Shown here: piece by piece, positions 52,978 through 64,000 of the stretch
Position numbering within the stretch: position 1 is the first letter of the stretch
Layout of the letters: every line of letters begins with the position of its first letter
DNA from: Cherax quadricarinatus
Taxonomy: Eukaryota; Arthropoda; Malacostraca; Decapoda; Parastacidae
NCBI RefSeq assembly: GCF_038502225.1
Contig: NC_091298.1
Coordinates: forward strand, 44,719,978 to 44,783,977
DNA: 64,000 nt
Direction of reading: 5' to 3'
Notes under the pieces: model-generated
The model's database searches: none
The model's input: only the letters and a program-made list of their open reading frames with translations
Told to the model about the DNA's origin: nothing
Program-made: the position numbers and the translations under genes

Positions 52978-54225
52978 ATGGCGCAGGCAGGCAGACGCCG
53001 TGTCAACACTGTGTGTATAGAATTAACCAGTGGGGATGTGATTGGACCATCGACGGCGATATTATTGCCAGCGATAATCCGTGACACCTACAGTATAGCC
53101 AACGAGGATTTGTGAGGCGTGGTGATGAATGGTGTGACGAGAATCTTTGTGAAGTTTTACTCAGCTCATGTTTACGAGGCAGTCGTCGACAAGTATCAGG
53201 AGGTTAATCTAGTGGTTAACCCTACTGTGTCTGTGAAGCTACAGGATGTATCCCGCCATTATACGTGGGTAAAAGTCAGAAACGTACCATTTGAGGCTGA
53301 TGTGACTGACATACATGCTGTACTAGGTAATTATGGCATCATACACATGGCTACAGCAGGGAGATGGTCTAATGGCCTATATGAGGGAATACCTGTGGGA
53401 ACTTTTTCGATGACATTACGACATCCAATCCCTTCATATGTGATCCTGAAAGACTTCAGGACTCAGGTATTTGTGACTTATGCAGGGCAACGCTGCACTT
53501 GTAGGTTGTGTGGAGCATATGATCATCTGGCGGTGCAGTGTGAAAGACGACGAGGTGCCAAGGTTGAACAACAACACAAGGACCTTGGGGAGGAAGGTTT
53601 AAGGTAAGATGTGCCTGAAGTGCCTGTGCAACCATCAGGATTGTCTTGGAGCGAAGAGGTGGAGAGGTCTACGGACACGGTGTGTGCTATGCTCCCGGAA
53701 GTGTCGCCTCCTTTGGAGGCAGAACCAGAGGTGGGAATGGCTTCGCAAGATGAGCATGTCAATGACGTGGAGAAATCCGTTGTCTCTGTGCTAGATGAAT
53801 TATTTATGGAGGAAAGCATGAGTCCTACGACGGAACCATCCCTAGACTTGGGACATGCTGCGAAGGCGGACGTGGGACACGAAGTGCAGCTGGTAGTGGA
53901 TGCCTCTGACGCCTTGCTGAAACACATGGAGGTGGAAAACAATCAGGATTGCACTGTGGAAGACGATATGCAGGTGGAAAGTGTAACGCAGAAGCGTTCT
54001 GTAATGCTTTCAGATTCAGATGAAGTGCTAACGGCAGCCCAGCGATCAGGGAAAAAGGCATGGGTGAATGTGGCACAGAGAGGGCCCTGTGAACCCAAAG
54101 CTCAGGGGTTGATCAAGAATGCTTCAAAAGGGGGGGAAGGGAAAAGTGGAAACAAAAAACCTGGTGAAAAACATTCATTATCGATAGGAAAACCCCCATT
54201 GTCGATTTTAAGTGCCTCACAATAA
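52978..54225 (+). pseudogene. L1/Tx1-like LINE ORF1, zinc-knuckle protein
   Basis: An ATG at 52978 (MAQAGRRRVNTVCIEL) opens a frame of about 415 codons broken by in-frame stops at 53113 (TGA) and 53605 (TAA). The N-terminal half is a gag-like nucleic-acid-binding domain. Its CCHC zinc knuckle is CRLCGAYDHLAVQC (C-x2-C-x4-H-x4-C), encoded near 53499-53540. The C-terminal half is acidic and then Lys/Gly-rich (GKKAWVNVAQRG). Such ORF1 proteins package LINE RNA. The stops show inactivation by point mutation rather than by indels. Confidence 0.8.
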
Positions 54226-57200
54226 ATATTAATGGTTTGAGAACTGTACGGAAGTGTGTGTGGTTCCATGAATTATTGGTGCGTAATAATGTGGACGTTG
54301 TGTTCGTACAGGAACACAATCATAAATGTGGCAGTGAGTTGCGGATAGAAGGACATGACGTGTATGTAGAGAATGCTATACGGTTGAAAGGTGGCGTTGC
54401 CATCATGATCAGGGAGACTAGCCCGTTTGTTGTGAGACATTGTGAAGGGGGGGAGGGGAGGATAATAAGGGTGGAAGGACTATGGGGAAGGGTGAAGGTG
54501 TCATTTGTGTACATGTATGGTCCTGCAGAGAATGATGGACGTATAAAAACTACCTTTGTGAAAGAGGTGTTAATTTATTATTTGAGGTCACTTCCTGAAG
54601 TAGCTATTGTAGGCGGGGATTGGAATTGCGTGATTTGGCATAAGGATGTAGAACCCCGGGGAAGTGGATACTTTTCAGGTGCATTGGGAGATTTAATGAC
54701 AGGGGTGGGATTAATGGACGTGGCGGTGGGGGAGAGGCTGAGCATACCTTTGTACATCGTGGACATGTGGCGCGACTTGGTCGAGTGTATGTGCCGCGCA
54801 CCGTCGTAGATAAAAGCATCCGTATCATAGATGTAGTGTTTTCTGATCATAGAGGAGTTCTCGTGGACGTAGGGTGGGAAGGTTTACCTAAGAGGGGTCG
54901 TAGTAATTGGAAATTGAATGTTAAATTGTTAAAAGGGGAGGAGAACAGAAAATCTTTTGAGTCTTTTTGGGAGGGTTTGTTAGCGGGGGCTCCTGGGGAT
55001 GGTGATTTGGTTAGGTGGTGGGATATGGTGGCTAAGATACATATCCGGGATTATTATGTTCGGTTTGGGTGGGAAAATAATCAAATGTTGTATGGGCTTC
55101 AGGGGTATTTTGAAGGATAGTTACGCTATTGTTATGTGGGTGATGGTGCACGATACCCTGTGGAGGAAATTGAAGATTTAAAGCAACGTATAAGGGGCTT
55201 GCATAATGATCGATTTGATGGTGCACGTGTGGTCGGAGGTTTGGAGGAGGTTCTCTATGGGGATCGGCCTTCAGCGTGTGTGTTAAGGGAACAGAGACAG
55301 CGGAGAGCAGCCACGGAGATGATGGGGTTAACAGTGCATGCAGGGAGAGAAGGTTATCATGAGGGCCAAGTGTTGGTGACGACGGAGGACATGAGCGGGT
55401 ATATAGATGCTTGGTTTAAGACTTACATGTCTAGCGTTGGGATAAGTAATAGGGCATTACGGGAAATCGGTAATAATATGCAGTGTAGGCTTAGTAAGCA
55501 AGACAGAGAAGCATTGGCAGGGCCTATTACAGAGTGTGAGATATGGCAGGCTCTGGCCGGGGCGAGCTTAGGTAAAGCACCTGGTATTGATGGGCTTCCG
55601 AGTGATTTTTATGTTATGAATTGGAACATGATAAGGGTGTTTCTAGTACAGTTATTTAACATCTTAAAGACTGACGGGGTTATGGGAGAATTGCAACAGA
55701 CGGCAGTGGTGGTTTTGGTGCCAAAAGGGGCTCGATCAACGATTATGGACTATAGGGCCATTTCGCTTATGTGCGGTGATTATAAGTTGTTTGTGAGGTT
55801 ACTGGGGAATAGAATGAAAAAGGCAATAGATAAAGTTATAGATAGGGACAATATGGGATATCAGGCAGGTCCATGTTCAATGGGCGTGGGTGGTTAACGC
55901 TCTCGCTTCACACGGTGAGGGCCTGGGTTCGATTCCCAGCCAGAGTAGAAACATTGGACGTGTTTCTTTCCACCTGTTGTCTATGTTCCCCATCAGTAAA
56001 ATGGGTACCTGGGTGTTAGTCGACTGGTGTGGGTCGCATCCTGGGACACTGACCTAAGAAGGCCTGGTCACAGACCGGGCCGCGGGGACGTTGACCCCCG
56101 GAACTCTCTCCAGATAAACTCCAGAACTCCAGAAAGGAGACAGGTGTTGGGAGGGGGGAAGATCTTGGCTTTAGATTGGGCCACTGCATATGATAGAGTT
56201 GAAAGAAGTTTATTATGGCAGTTCATGCGTTGGCAGGGTTTTGGGAATGAAATCATCACTTGGGCACAGACCTTATATAAGGGGGTGTTTATGCGTGTGC
56301 AGGTCAATGGTCGGTTAGGCGAGTCGGTTCAGATGGGTCGGGGTTTGAGGCAAGGCTGTCCCATATCACAATTATTGTTTGCGTGTTTTCAGGATCCTTT
56401 TTATAGGGCGGTGCGGGCTAGTTTTTTGGGGGGTTTGGGGGGTTATGAGAGAGATGGGTGGACTGGCATTGTGGGTTATGTAGATGATACTACAGTCTTG
56501 GTAGGAGATGATGTTGACTTATTGCAGGTGGAGGGAATCGTAAATTTTTTTGGTGAAGCAACTGGAATGAGAATTAACGCCATGGAGACTATGTTCATGG
56601 CAGTGGGAAATTGGCATCAAATGAATGGGAGCATGAGGGGTAGGTGGGATGTGGTCGACCAACTTTAAATATGTGGGATTGTGTATGCTCGTGAGCCAAT
56701 GATGGCACGTGAGGTGAACTCAGTGCGGGTTGTAGACAGTGTGTTAAAACGAATAGGAGGTTTGAGGTGTGCACATCTAACGTTGCACCAACGAGTAATT
56801 GTGACAAACGTGCTATTATATAGTAAATTATGGCATGTGGTGGTCATGTATCCTTTATTGCGCCAAGATGTTACGAAATTGTTGCGTAGGGTTTTTCGTT
56901 TTATTTGGGGATCAGGCTGTGAATGGTTAAGCAGAGGGGTAATCACTCTGCCGCTTGGCCATGGTGGGCTGGGCTCATACCGCTGGAACGATGAATCATG
57001 AGTATTTATGTGAAACGGAGTTTTTTAAGAGAGGGTGGGGAAAATGGGGGAAGGATCGAGAAAGTGCATGGAGACATAAAGCGGTGGTGGACTGGGAAGG
57101 ATTAACGAGTAGGGGAGGCAGTGCTGCGAATATTAATGGTGGCGAGGAATCCAGATAGAATTAAGCTGCATGTAATTGAGAGAGTGGGGGGGAGGGTTGG

Positions 57201-57746
57201 AGGTAGCGGCTGTGGAAGGAGCATACCCGGTGTATGCATGGCACGACATATGGGAACGTCTCCGGAAGTTGCATATCAGACCGGGGGTACGAGAGGTGAT
57301 GTATAGATTTTTACACGGGATTTTGCCGTCTGGGACCGTTTTATTTAATCGCAATCTCAGGGAAGGAGGGGAATGTCGAGATTGTGGTGAATTAGAATCC
57401 ATTTTTCACGTAGTGTATTTTTGTGAACGCATAGGGAGGGTCAGGGAATGGTTAGGGCGGGTCATTCGTTTTATAGGGGGGGGGGGTACAGGTGTTGAGA
57501 GTGTTAAGTTCAGACATTGATGGGGTGGGAGTGCAAGTTAAAAATACGGTGGCATATATAGTGACTGATTTCGTGTACACTTCATGGGCAATGAGAGAAG
57601 TAGGTGAGGGTGAAAGGATTAAAATACTAACAGCAACTTTTTATAGAACTAAGCGTCGCAATAGGGAAGTATATGGAAGGAGATGGAACACAGAGTTTAT
57701 GGAGAGTTACCGGGATTTTCGGCTGCGTGACTTATGGAATTTGTAG
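54195..57746 (+). pseudogene. L1/Tx1-like LINE ORF2, endonuclease plus RT, broken
   Basis: The order is: endonuclease (TININGLRT at the start, FVQEHNHK, GGDWNCV, and SDHRGVLVDVGW in a shifted frame at about 54840); RT first half (55136-55897: KAPGIDGLPSDFY, MDYRAISLMCGDYKL); a SINE insertion; RT second half (56160-56668: LDWATAYDRVE, GRGLRQGCPISQLLF, VGYVDDTTVL with intact YVDD near 56476); the thumb (56681-57001); and a C-terminal zinc-finger-like CRDCGELESIFHVVYFC (about 57373-57424). The YDRVE, RQGCP and terminal Cys/His layout fits the L1/Tx1 group. At least four frameshifts are present. Confidence 0.85.
55881..56135 (+). mobile_element. tRNA-derived SINE inside the Tx1-like RT
   Basis: It has an A-box region GTGGGTGGTTAACGCTCTCG (55886-55905), a B box GGGTTCGATTCCC (55925-55937) and a body ATGGGTACCTGGGTGTTAG and ACTGGTGTGGGTCGCATCCT shared with the SINEs at 16341 and 23315. 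The 3' end GGCCTGGTCACAGACCGGGC, GTTGACCCCCGGAACTCTCT and CCAGATAAACTCCAG resembles the LINE tail at 60690-60770. It splits the RT between the motifs NMGYQAG and ILALDWATAYD. A clean target duplication was not identified. Confidence 0.85.
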
Positions 57747-59480
57747 GTCAATGGGATGCAATGGGCTAGCCTCCCTTCCAGTGGTGTGTGGTGGTGACTG
57801 GGTAAGTAAATGTGGAGTATGCATGAATATTAGTGAATATGAAGGAAGAGTGTGTGAGGTGAAGCATAATTCACTGCTTAGAAGACACCATTGTATTATA
57901 TTAATGTGTTATTCCTTGCTATAATAGGGATAGTGATGGACACAAACGTTGACATACAGATGCAGGTGTGTGAGTGTGTACGTAATAAGTGTATAGTTAT
58001 GCATTACAAATGTGTGTGAGGGCATGTATGATCAGACCCGAGAAGTGGGTGACAGGGCAGGTGTGTTAGTCATAAGATGCTTACGATGTGCTTCATTGTT
58101 AATATTTTTTTCTTTTTTTTTCCTTTGTGTAAATAGGACAACATATGAACTGACCTCTAAAAAAATGTTTTGGATTAGTATATACATATTACAAATGTCT
58201 GTAGCGTGGCTATAGCTTATCATACAAGGCAAGTGTAGCACCTGCTAAGGTGAATGTTCCATAGATGTATTTGTAGTTTACATATTAGTGTCATGTAGGT
58301 AATGTTTTTTAAAGTGCTTTCTACATTGAATATGTAAAGAGTGCCAGTTGTGAATGACCGATGAATTAACGCCTATATCTTTTGGTGTGTGGTACGTAAG
58401 AGGGAGCACACTTAAACCCCGCGGGGTGGTTAGAGTGAGCACGGATCTGTCTGGATGTAACACAAAGTATGCTTAGATTGAATGCTAAGAGTATCAGTGC
58501 GGGTTGTGAATGGAGCTGTGTTGGACGTAAAGGCAAATGAGTACATACACTTTTAATCATGTTATCACATGTGTATGCATACTTTAGTATGTGTATATTA
58601 GGGTCATAATTGTGAGGCGCGTTTTGTGCACACTTTACAGGTCAGAAAAGGGGTTTATTTGTGTAAGCAGGCAAGAGTGCAAGCATACTAAGTGGTACTG
58701 TGTTTGGTTTTGGAATATTTTTTATTCACTCACAGGCGTGGGCGAGTTGGTAACGTAAATTATGGACATCGCTGCGCTGTTAAGATGTATCATTGTTGAG
58801 ATACAGTAAATTGGGTGATGGAATCATTACTTAAAGTTGTGATTGATTTCTTGTTATATATGTGCCTGTTTATCTACTATGAGCGTTTGGAAAACAAATA
58901 TATGAAAAATGAGACACTAATGCATATGGTAGGTCTGATAGTTCTTTGCACATAATATAATAATGTAAATGGTATGAATTCGGTAGATATATGTAAAATC
59001 TAGCGTACCATCACATAACTTAGGCTCGGGATATAATAACCTGGGGGAGGGGGACAGTTTGTGTACCCTCACTGTTGAATTTCCAATGTATTCTAACAAA
59101 GGAATTATATGAAGACTGATTTCATGTATTGTAGCATAGGAAAAGTTAATCACAAAGGAGCAATAGGTTAGTATGGAGATTTGGTAGCTGCTGGATTATA
59201 GGGTCATTGATGTTTTCAACGAAGTGTCATAGATCGCAAAGATGAAGGAACATCAGAGGTGAGGCTTCATAAGAAATGAAGATAGTGGTTACTGAAATAA
59301 ATTTCAAAAAGAACCTGTGGTGGTCGTTCAGTTCTGGAGGAGTCGTGGTAGCCTCTCTTAGAGACTCCTGACTCACTGATAGCCAAGCTTGTCCACTGAG
59401 TAAACGTATTTCACTTTCTGGTAAGATAAGCGGGTAATGGTGGTAACATGCAGGGTGTGCTCCTCTGAAGTTAACTCAAC
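57747..59480. other. AT-rich interval, no gene recognised
   Basis: It may include the 3' UTR of the Tx1-like LINE, but no diagnostic tail was found. Small open frames here have no recognisable domain. Confidence 0.5.
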
Positions 59481-59572
59481 TGGGGAGCGTGGCGGTGGAG
59501 GGAGGGAAGGCGGTTGGGGGGAGCGAAGGCGGTTGGGGGGAGGGTGGCGGTGGAGGGAGGGTTGCTGCTAGG
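59481..59572. repeat. G-rich short tandem GGCGGTTGGGGGGAG
   Basis: Imperfect units of GAAGGCGGTTGGGGGGAG and GGTGGCGGTGGAGGGAGG. The G runs could form a quadruplex. Confidence 0.75.
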
Positions 59573-59714
59573 TGGAAACTTATCAACAGCATCGCAGATA
59601 ACTATCGTTTCACTGATGATCAGCAACATTCGACAGCAGTAGTTCGTCCGAGTCTCGAACCCTGGACCCCAGTGGTGAGAGGCATGACTCTCACCACTGG
59701 GCTACAGGATGGCC
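59572..59714 (-). mobile_element. tRNA-derived SINE head
   Basis: On the minus strand a tRNA-like head reads GGCCATCCTGTAGCCCAGTG, then GTGAGAGTCATGCC, then CCAGGGTTCGAGACTCGG, with the A box near 59690-59705 and the B box near 59651-59662. The distal part (GACGAACTACTGCTGTCGAA) is not tRNA-like. The family differs from the other SINEs in the window. Confidence 0.55.
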
Positions 59715-60115
59715 AAAATGTCAGTATTATCTGCATTTCTGTGATTGGAGCAGTTCATTTACCTGTATGTACTGTTCTGCTATATAACCCGAGGATGAAT
59801 GATCTCTGTATTCGAAAATCAGTTTGTTTATATTGACTGTATGACCTATTAGCCGGTTCTCACCACCACAATGTTGATCACATACCGACCACTATCATTC
59901 ATACTGCAGTGCCCTGCACACCTAGGATGATGATGTGCTGAGAGTCAGCTTCGCGTCATGCAGCTGATGACGCGCTCGCGCCCATGATGTAACACCAGCG
60001 ATCAGAGGACTCAACATGACAATCCCACCACAATTCAAGCTGTTGCATAAAATTTCTCTTTTTGCGATCTATTCAATTCTCAGTATAATGTGTGTCATAA
60101 TATTTTTCATCATTT

Positions 60116-60160
60116 GGTGGGGGCCAGGGCCCCGGGGCCCTTCCCCTAAATCCAGCCCTG
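60116..60160. mobile_element. Isolated hAT-type terminus
   Basis: The complement of this segment begins CAGGGCTGGATTTAGGGGAA and continues GGGCCCCGGGGCCCTGG, closely resembling the CAGGGCCAGATTA...GGGCCC ends of the hAT element at 383-1798. I found no partner end nearby, so this is a broken or solo terminus. Confidence 0.5.
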
Positions 60161-60775
60161 CTGATCCTAGTCTTGATAACATGGAAGGATCAATTTTGGC
60201 CGACATCAAAAACCTAGCAGTAGTTGAAAAAACCTTGAGTTCTGTGTAGGGGTGTTGATTATGATAAGGCATCTAAATTACTGGGAAGAGTTTAGGGCCC
60301 TTGATTTGTATTCCCTGGAATGCAGGCGAGAGAGATACATGATAATATACATTTGGAAAATCCTAGAGGGATTAGTACCAAACTTGCACATGAAAATCAC
60401 TCCCTATGAAAGCAAAAGACTCGGCAGGAGATGCAACATTCCCCCATTGAAAAGCAGGGGTGCCACGAGTACATTGAGAGAAAACACAATAAGTGTTCTG
60501 GGCCCAAGACTGTTCATAAGGTGGATTACCAGTTACCAATAAGGGGTGATTACCAATTACCAATAGACCCCTGACCGTCTTCAAGAAGGCACTGGACAGG
60601 CACGTAAAGTCAGTACCTGATCAGCTGGGCTGTGGTTCGTACGTCAGTTCGCGTGCGGTCAGCAGTATCAACCTGGTTGATCAGACCCTGATCCACCACG
60701 AGGCCTGGTCTCAAACCGAGCCGAGGGGGCGATGACCCCCGAAACCCTCTCCAGGTATACTCCAGGTATGATTAC
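60161..60775 (+). mobile_element. LINE 3' fragment: RT C-terminal remnant and UTR
   Basis: 60252-60542 encodes a C-terminal LINE block (RHLNYWEEFRALDLYSLECR, IIYIWKILEGLVPNL) typical of CR1/Jockey-type ORF2 ends. Upstream, in another frame, lies DNMEGSILADIKNLAVVEKT. The 3' UTR (60567-60775: GACCCCTGACCGTCTTCAAG, TGTGGTTCGTACGTCAG, GAGGCCTGGTCTC, CCCTCTCCAGGTATACTCCA) ends in TCCAGGTATAC-type repeats. It is 5'-truncated. Its tail is shared with the SINE at 55881 and the split tail at 24355-25110. Confidence 0.75.
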
Positions 60776-63562
60776 AGCTGATACCAAGTCGAGTCAGTTA
60801 TGTTGATATGCTATGTCACGAGTGCTTGCCAATGCCTTGATCTGTAACCTGTAAATGTTGTCGGCTGGAGGGAAAAACAATTTCGTCCAAGATTATCTAC
60901 GAAATACGTTGTGAAGGGAAAGTGGTCTCCTGATAACGTGTTACATAGGAAGTCAATGAGAAAGGAATGTCATATCCTGCATTAGAATCATTCAGGAAGC
61001 GTCGAAGTCATTTGGACTGTGGCTTCACGTTATCTCTAGTATCTTCAAACAATCCTGAAATCGACGCAGCGGTGTGGGAGAAGCCGGGAGCCTCATCTTA
61101 GTAAAATGGTGAGCGGCATCAAAGGTTTCCTGGTTAACACAGGTACTGGAGTCAGTCAACCAGGTGTTGACCGAAAGTGATACCGGCTTCTGAGAAAGAT
61201 TAGTGGGCGTGCCAGAGTAAGGAGTGTGTGCTGCAGGGATCAGGGACCCCCGAGGAGACAGCATGAACATGACATTAAATGATATATCTTTTTTAAAAAG
61301 AGAGGGGGAGGGGGAAAGAAGGTCGGCTCGGAGGAAAAAAAGAAAATAAACCATAAACTTGCCCCTAAAACCACGATCTGCTTCGGTGCGGCAGGCAGTG
61401 CTGACGCTCCATGGAAACCACACACTATTTCCCTGCTTACCAGGATTCTCAGCACACCAGGATGGCACCTCGCCAAGTGACTGATCTAGTGGGCGACCAA
61501 CAATACCTGTTGACTGCTACACACACCGGGAATCGTATCCCGGTCATTGTCTTCCCCGGATCAGAAAGCTGAATTACTCTGTGGAAATATTTCCCTAATT
61601 AGGAGGTGGAGGAAAAAGGTATTTATCTGGCATTTAGACTCTAAATGAGGAAGAAGACAATAGGGCTAATACTTCCGATCCCTACATAGCGCCATGGGAC
61701 ACCCTCCGCAGACAGTATTTTTGAACCAGAGCATAGAGTCGTAGACAGATGTTAGGAAAAGTTTAAAAAAAAATACCTGAGAAGCATTTTGGCTTTTAGT
61801 ACATGGGTTTTCTGGGTAGTACTAAGACTGAGAACTAAAAAAGGCGTGTTGAAGATCTGAGTGAACGATATTTGTACTAAATCTTTAGAGCAAATCTGGG
61901 AGACGCAGGAGCCTAGTGGAAGCTTTTATCAGGACGTTCAAACTATGTTGTAGACACATCAGAAGATATGTGACGAAGCCATGATGTGTTATTAATTTGG
62001 GGTTTAATTCTTTAAGGACCCAAAGAACTTAAGAGAACATGTCCATCAAATATATTTTCCTTTGTGATGAAGACAGTACTAACGTGCAATGCAACTGGTA
62101 ATGCATTATAAACTACAGTAACTTTTGGAATAATATCAAAATTACTAAAAGTATGTAAAATGGTGTTACCCTTATTTTAATAAAAAAAAAATTAATTACT
62201 ATGCAAGAGGAAGAGTTGCCACATAAAACTGACTGAATATTATTACAAGAAGCTCTTGACTTTGTTTACATTGATCTATTGATATATACAGTATTAGGGA
62301 CTGATAACCTCAATATGTCTTAAAGAGTGAAGGACGGAAGATCAACCGACCAACCTACCTACTTACCTATCCCTCCCTCCCTCCTCTCTCTCTCATACCT
62401 TTTTACTTCTGGAGTGTCCCCAGTTTTAATGTCGCCTATATCAAACAACAACAACAACAGCCGCAGCCTCCGCAGCCTCCGCAGCCTCCTTCCGCTGCGC
62501 GAGCAAAATGTTTTGACAAATACTTTCATGAGGTGAAAACTGGTGATGTTGATATTGTGCTCCACAACTTGGCCACGATGGAACCTCCAGTAAATTATCC
62601 TCCTCAGGGACATCAGTAAATGTATATAGATTTTTCTCACGATAATTCTGTTGCTCGGTTAAACCACATCTTCCACGTACACAACACATCTATATTCACA
62701 TCCCCATCATGGCGCAAAACAGCCACGATAAAAAAAAATGGAGCTTGCTAGTAAATTTCTCCCCCTCCCCCGTACCTACATGTTTTGCAAAAAATGAAAA
62801 ACCAGCTAAATATGTGAGGAATTGCCAGTGAAATTAGGCCTCTTTTTCCTTTAGGATGGAACAAGATGCTGGGAAAATAAAAATGCTTTGGTAAGCCCAG
62901 TCATGGAGATTATTTCTAGTACTGTTATTAGTGGTTCTTTGGTTTATCATTAGTGTTTGTACATGATAGAAAAATGCGTCCTTTGTTTATTAAAAAAAAA
63001 AACATACAATTCAGTAAATGTTTGCAATGTTTAAGAAAACTTTAAGTTTTGAAGCAAAGTTACTTGACCATCCACACGATATTCCTCAACTTTATTAAGA
63101 CCACAATGAAGATTAATTGATAACTTCTGCTATTAGAGCTGGGATTTTTACTTAATAAAATGTATATAATAAAAAAATCGAGAATTTTTTTAAACTTCTG
63201 AACATCGTTTTTAATGTAGATAAAATGTGGCTGAATTTATATCACAAAAGACTCCTAAAAATGCTTTTATTTATGCATAAAAAATTCCAAATAACTATTC
63301 AAATTAGATTTTTGCTTAAAAAAACTGCAGTAAACACCCGAACCCAAAATCATTTACGAATAAAATAATCACAGAAAATATTTTCCCAAGAATACGTCTG
63401 CTAAGTCTTGAATAACATTTCTAATTAACCCATCAAATAGTGCGCTAATACAAACTCATTGATTATTGCTTAAACTTAAATTAATTAATTTTAAATCTAA
63501 ATAAATCACACTTACTAAACCTATGTTTAGTATTCTTAAGTCAAAATTGTCACAACATTGTT
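60776..63562. other. AT-rich interval without recognised genes
   Basis: A CAACAACAACAACAG run (62446-62460) and a GCAGCCTCC triplet (62463-62491) are the only local repeats. A minus-strand frame of 147 residues at 61025-61468 has no recognisable domain. The tract after 62990 is very A/T-rich. Confidence 0.5.
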
Positions 63563-64000
63563 CCCGGCCACAACAGTGCCAGGCTCCCGGCCACAACAGT
63601 GCCAGGCTCCCGGCCACAACAGTGCCAGGCTCCCGGCCACAACAGTGCCAGGCTCCCGGCCACAACAGTGCCAGGCTCCCGGCCACAACAGTGCCAGGCT
63701 CCCGGCCACAACAGTGCCAGGCTCCCGGCCACAACAGTGCCAGGCTCCCGGCCACAACAGTGCCAGGCTCCCGGCCACAACAGTGCCAGGCTCCCGGCCA
63801 CAGCAGTGCCAGGCTCCAGGCCACAACAGAGCCAGGCTCCCGGCCACAACAGTGCCAGGCTCCCGGCCACAACAGTGCCAGGCTCCCGGCCACAACAGTG
63901 CCAGGCTCCCGGCCACAACAGTGCCAGGCTCCCGGCCACAACAGTGCCAGGCTCCCGGCCACAACAGTGCCAGGTTCCCGGCCACAACAGTGCAGGTTCC
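63563..64000. repeat. 23-bp minisatellite running off the window end
   Basis: About 19 copies of CCCGGCCACAACAGTGCCAGG plus CT (23 bp), nearly identical, with variants near 63800-63830 (CACAGCAG, CCAGGCC, ACAGAGCC). It continues past position 64000. Because three units make 69 bp, three minus-strand frames are open; they are not genes. Confidence 0.97.

Noticed and set aside
61025..61468. 147-residue minus-strand frame
   Set aside because: No domain, no repeat relation and no supporting signals; length is not exceptional for this much sequence.
61525..61560. tRNA-like arm (CCGGGAATCGTATCCCGG)
   Set aside because: A lone hairpin with a B-box-like core on the minus strand and no A box or SINE body; too little to call.
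63456..63987. Three overlapping minus-strand frames of 145-168 residues
   Set aside because: All come from the 23-bp minisatellite; three frames being open at once is a repeat effect.

Overview
The window looks like non-genic DNA from a large, repeat-rich arthropod genome, most likely a decapod crustacean (crayfish, lobster or shrimp). That assignment is inference. It rests on the mix of CR1-type LINEs with esterase ORF1s, Penelope-like elements, several tRNA-derived SINE families, very long minisatellites and abundant (GT)n and (TA)n tracts. I found no convincing host protein-coding gene, rRNA gene or functional tRNA gene. Every recognisable protein is a transposable-element protein, and the longest non-element open frames are translations of tandem repeats.

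Layout. 1-8860: copy A of a long non-coding repeat family (called LNR here), opened by three insertions: a hAT element (383-1798, 8-bp target duplication), a possible terminal-inverted-repeat element (2379-3065) and a non-autonomous LTR retrotransposon (5240-8659). 8935-10294: a Penelope-type terminal repeat with three hammerhead-like motifs, then a SINE dimer ending in (TA)n. 12297-16340: a CR1-like LINE with an intact 976-residue ORF2 and an SGNH-esterase ORF1. 16341-23640: a SINE, a 5.9-kb minisatellite, a 15-bp minisatellite and another SINE. 23785-26240: Penelope and LINE tails, a foldback element, GT tracts and a 148-bp tandem repeat. 26915-29160: a 59-bp minisatellite that appears to have grown out of a CR1 3' tail. 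29455-30372: Penelope and SINE pieces and an 18-bp tandem repeat.

30375-48797 is dominated by two LNR copies in opposite orientation (B on the minus strand, C on the plus strand). They form arms of about 3.6 kb around a 1.8-kb spacer that ends in a strong hairpin (37288-37451). Copy B is interrupted by a 1.04-kb unclassified element flanked by ATAAT. Copy C is interrupted by a full-length but frameshifted CR1 LINE on the minus strand (40567-48106). The 3' UTR of that LINE is in turn split by an inverted pair of Penelope-like elements (40638-43949) with a 12-13 bp target duplication. This gives a readable insertion order: LNR first, then CR1, then the Penelope pair.

48797-57746 holds two decayed LINEs on the plus strand: an I/Jockey-like one whose RT active site is deleted, and an L1/Tx1-like one with a zinc-knuckle ORF1 and a SINE inside its RT. 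59480-60775 carries a SINE head, an isolated hAT end and a third LINE tail. The window ends inside a 23-bp minisatellite (63563-64000).

The genes do not form a pathway. The relations visible are parasitic ones: a SINE sharing its tail with a LINE, elements nested in elements, and tandem arrays seeded from element ends. All similarity statements were made by eye.
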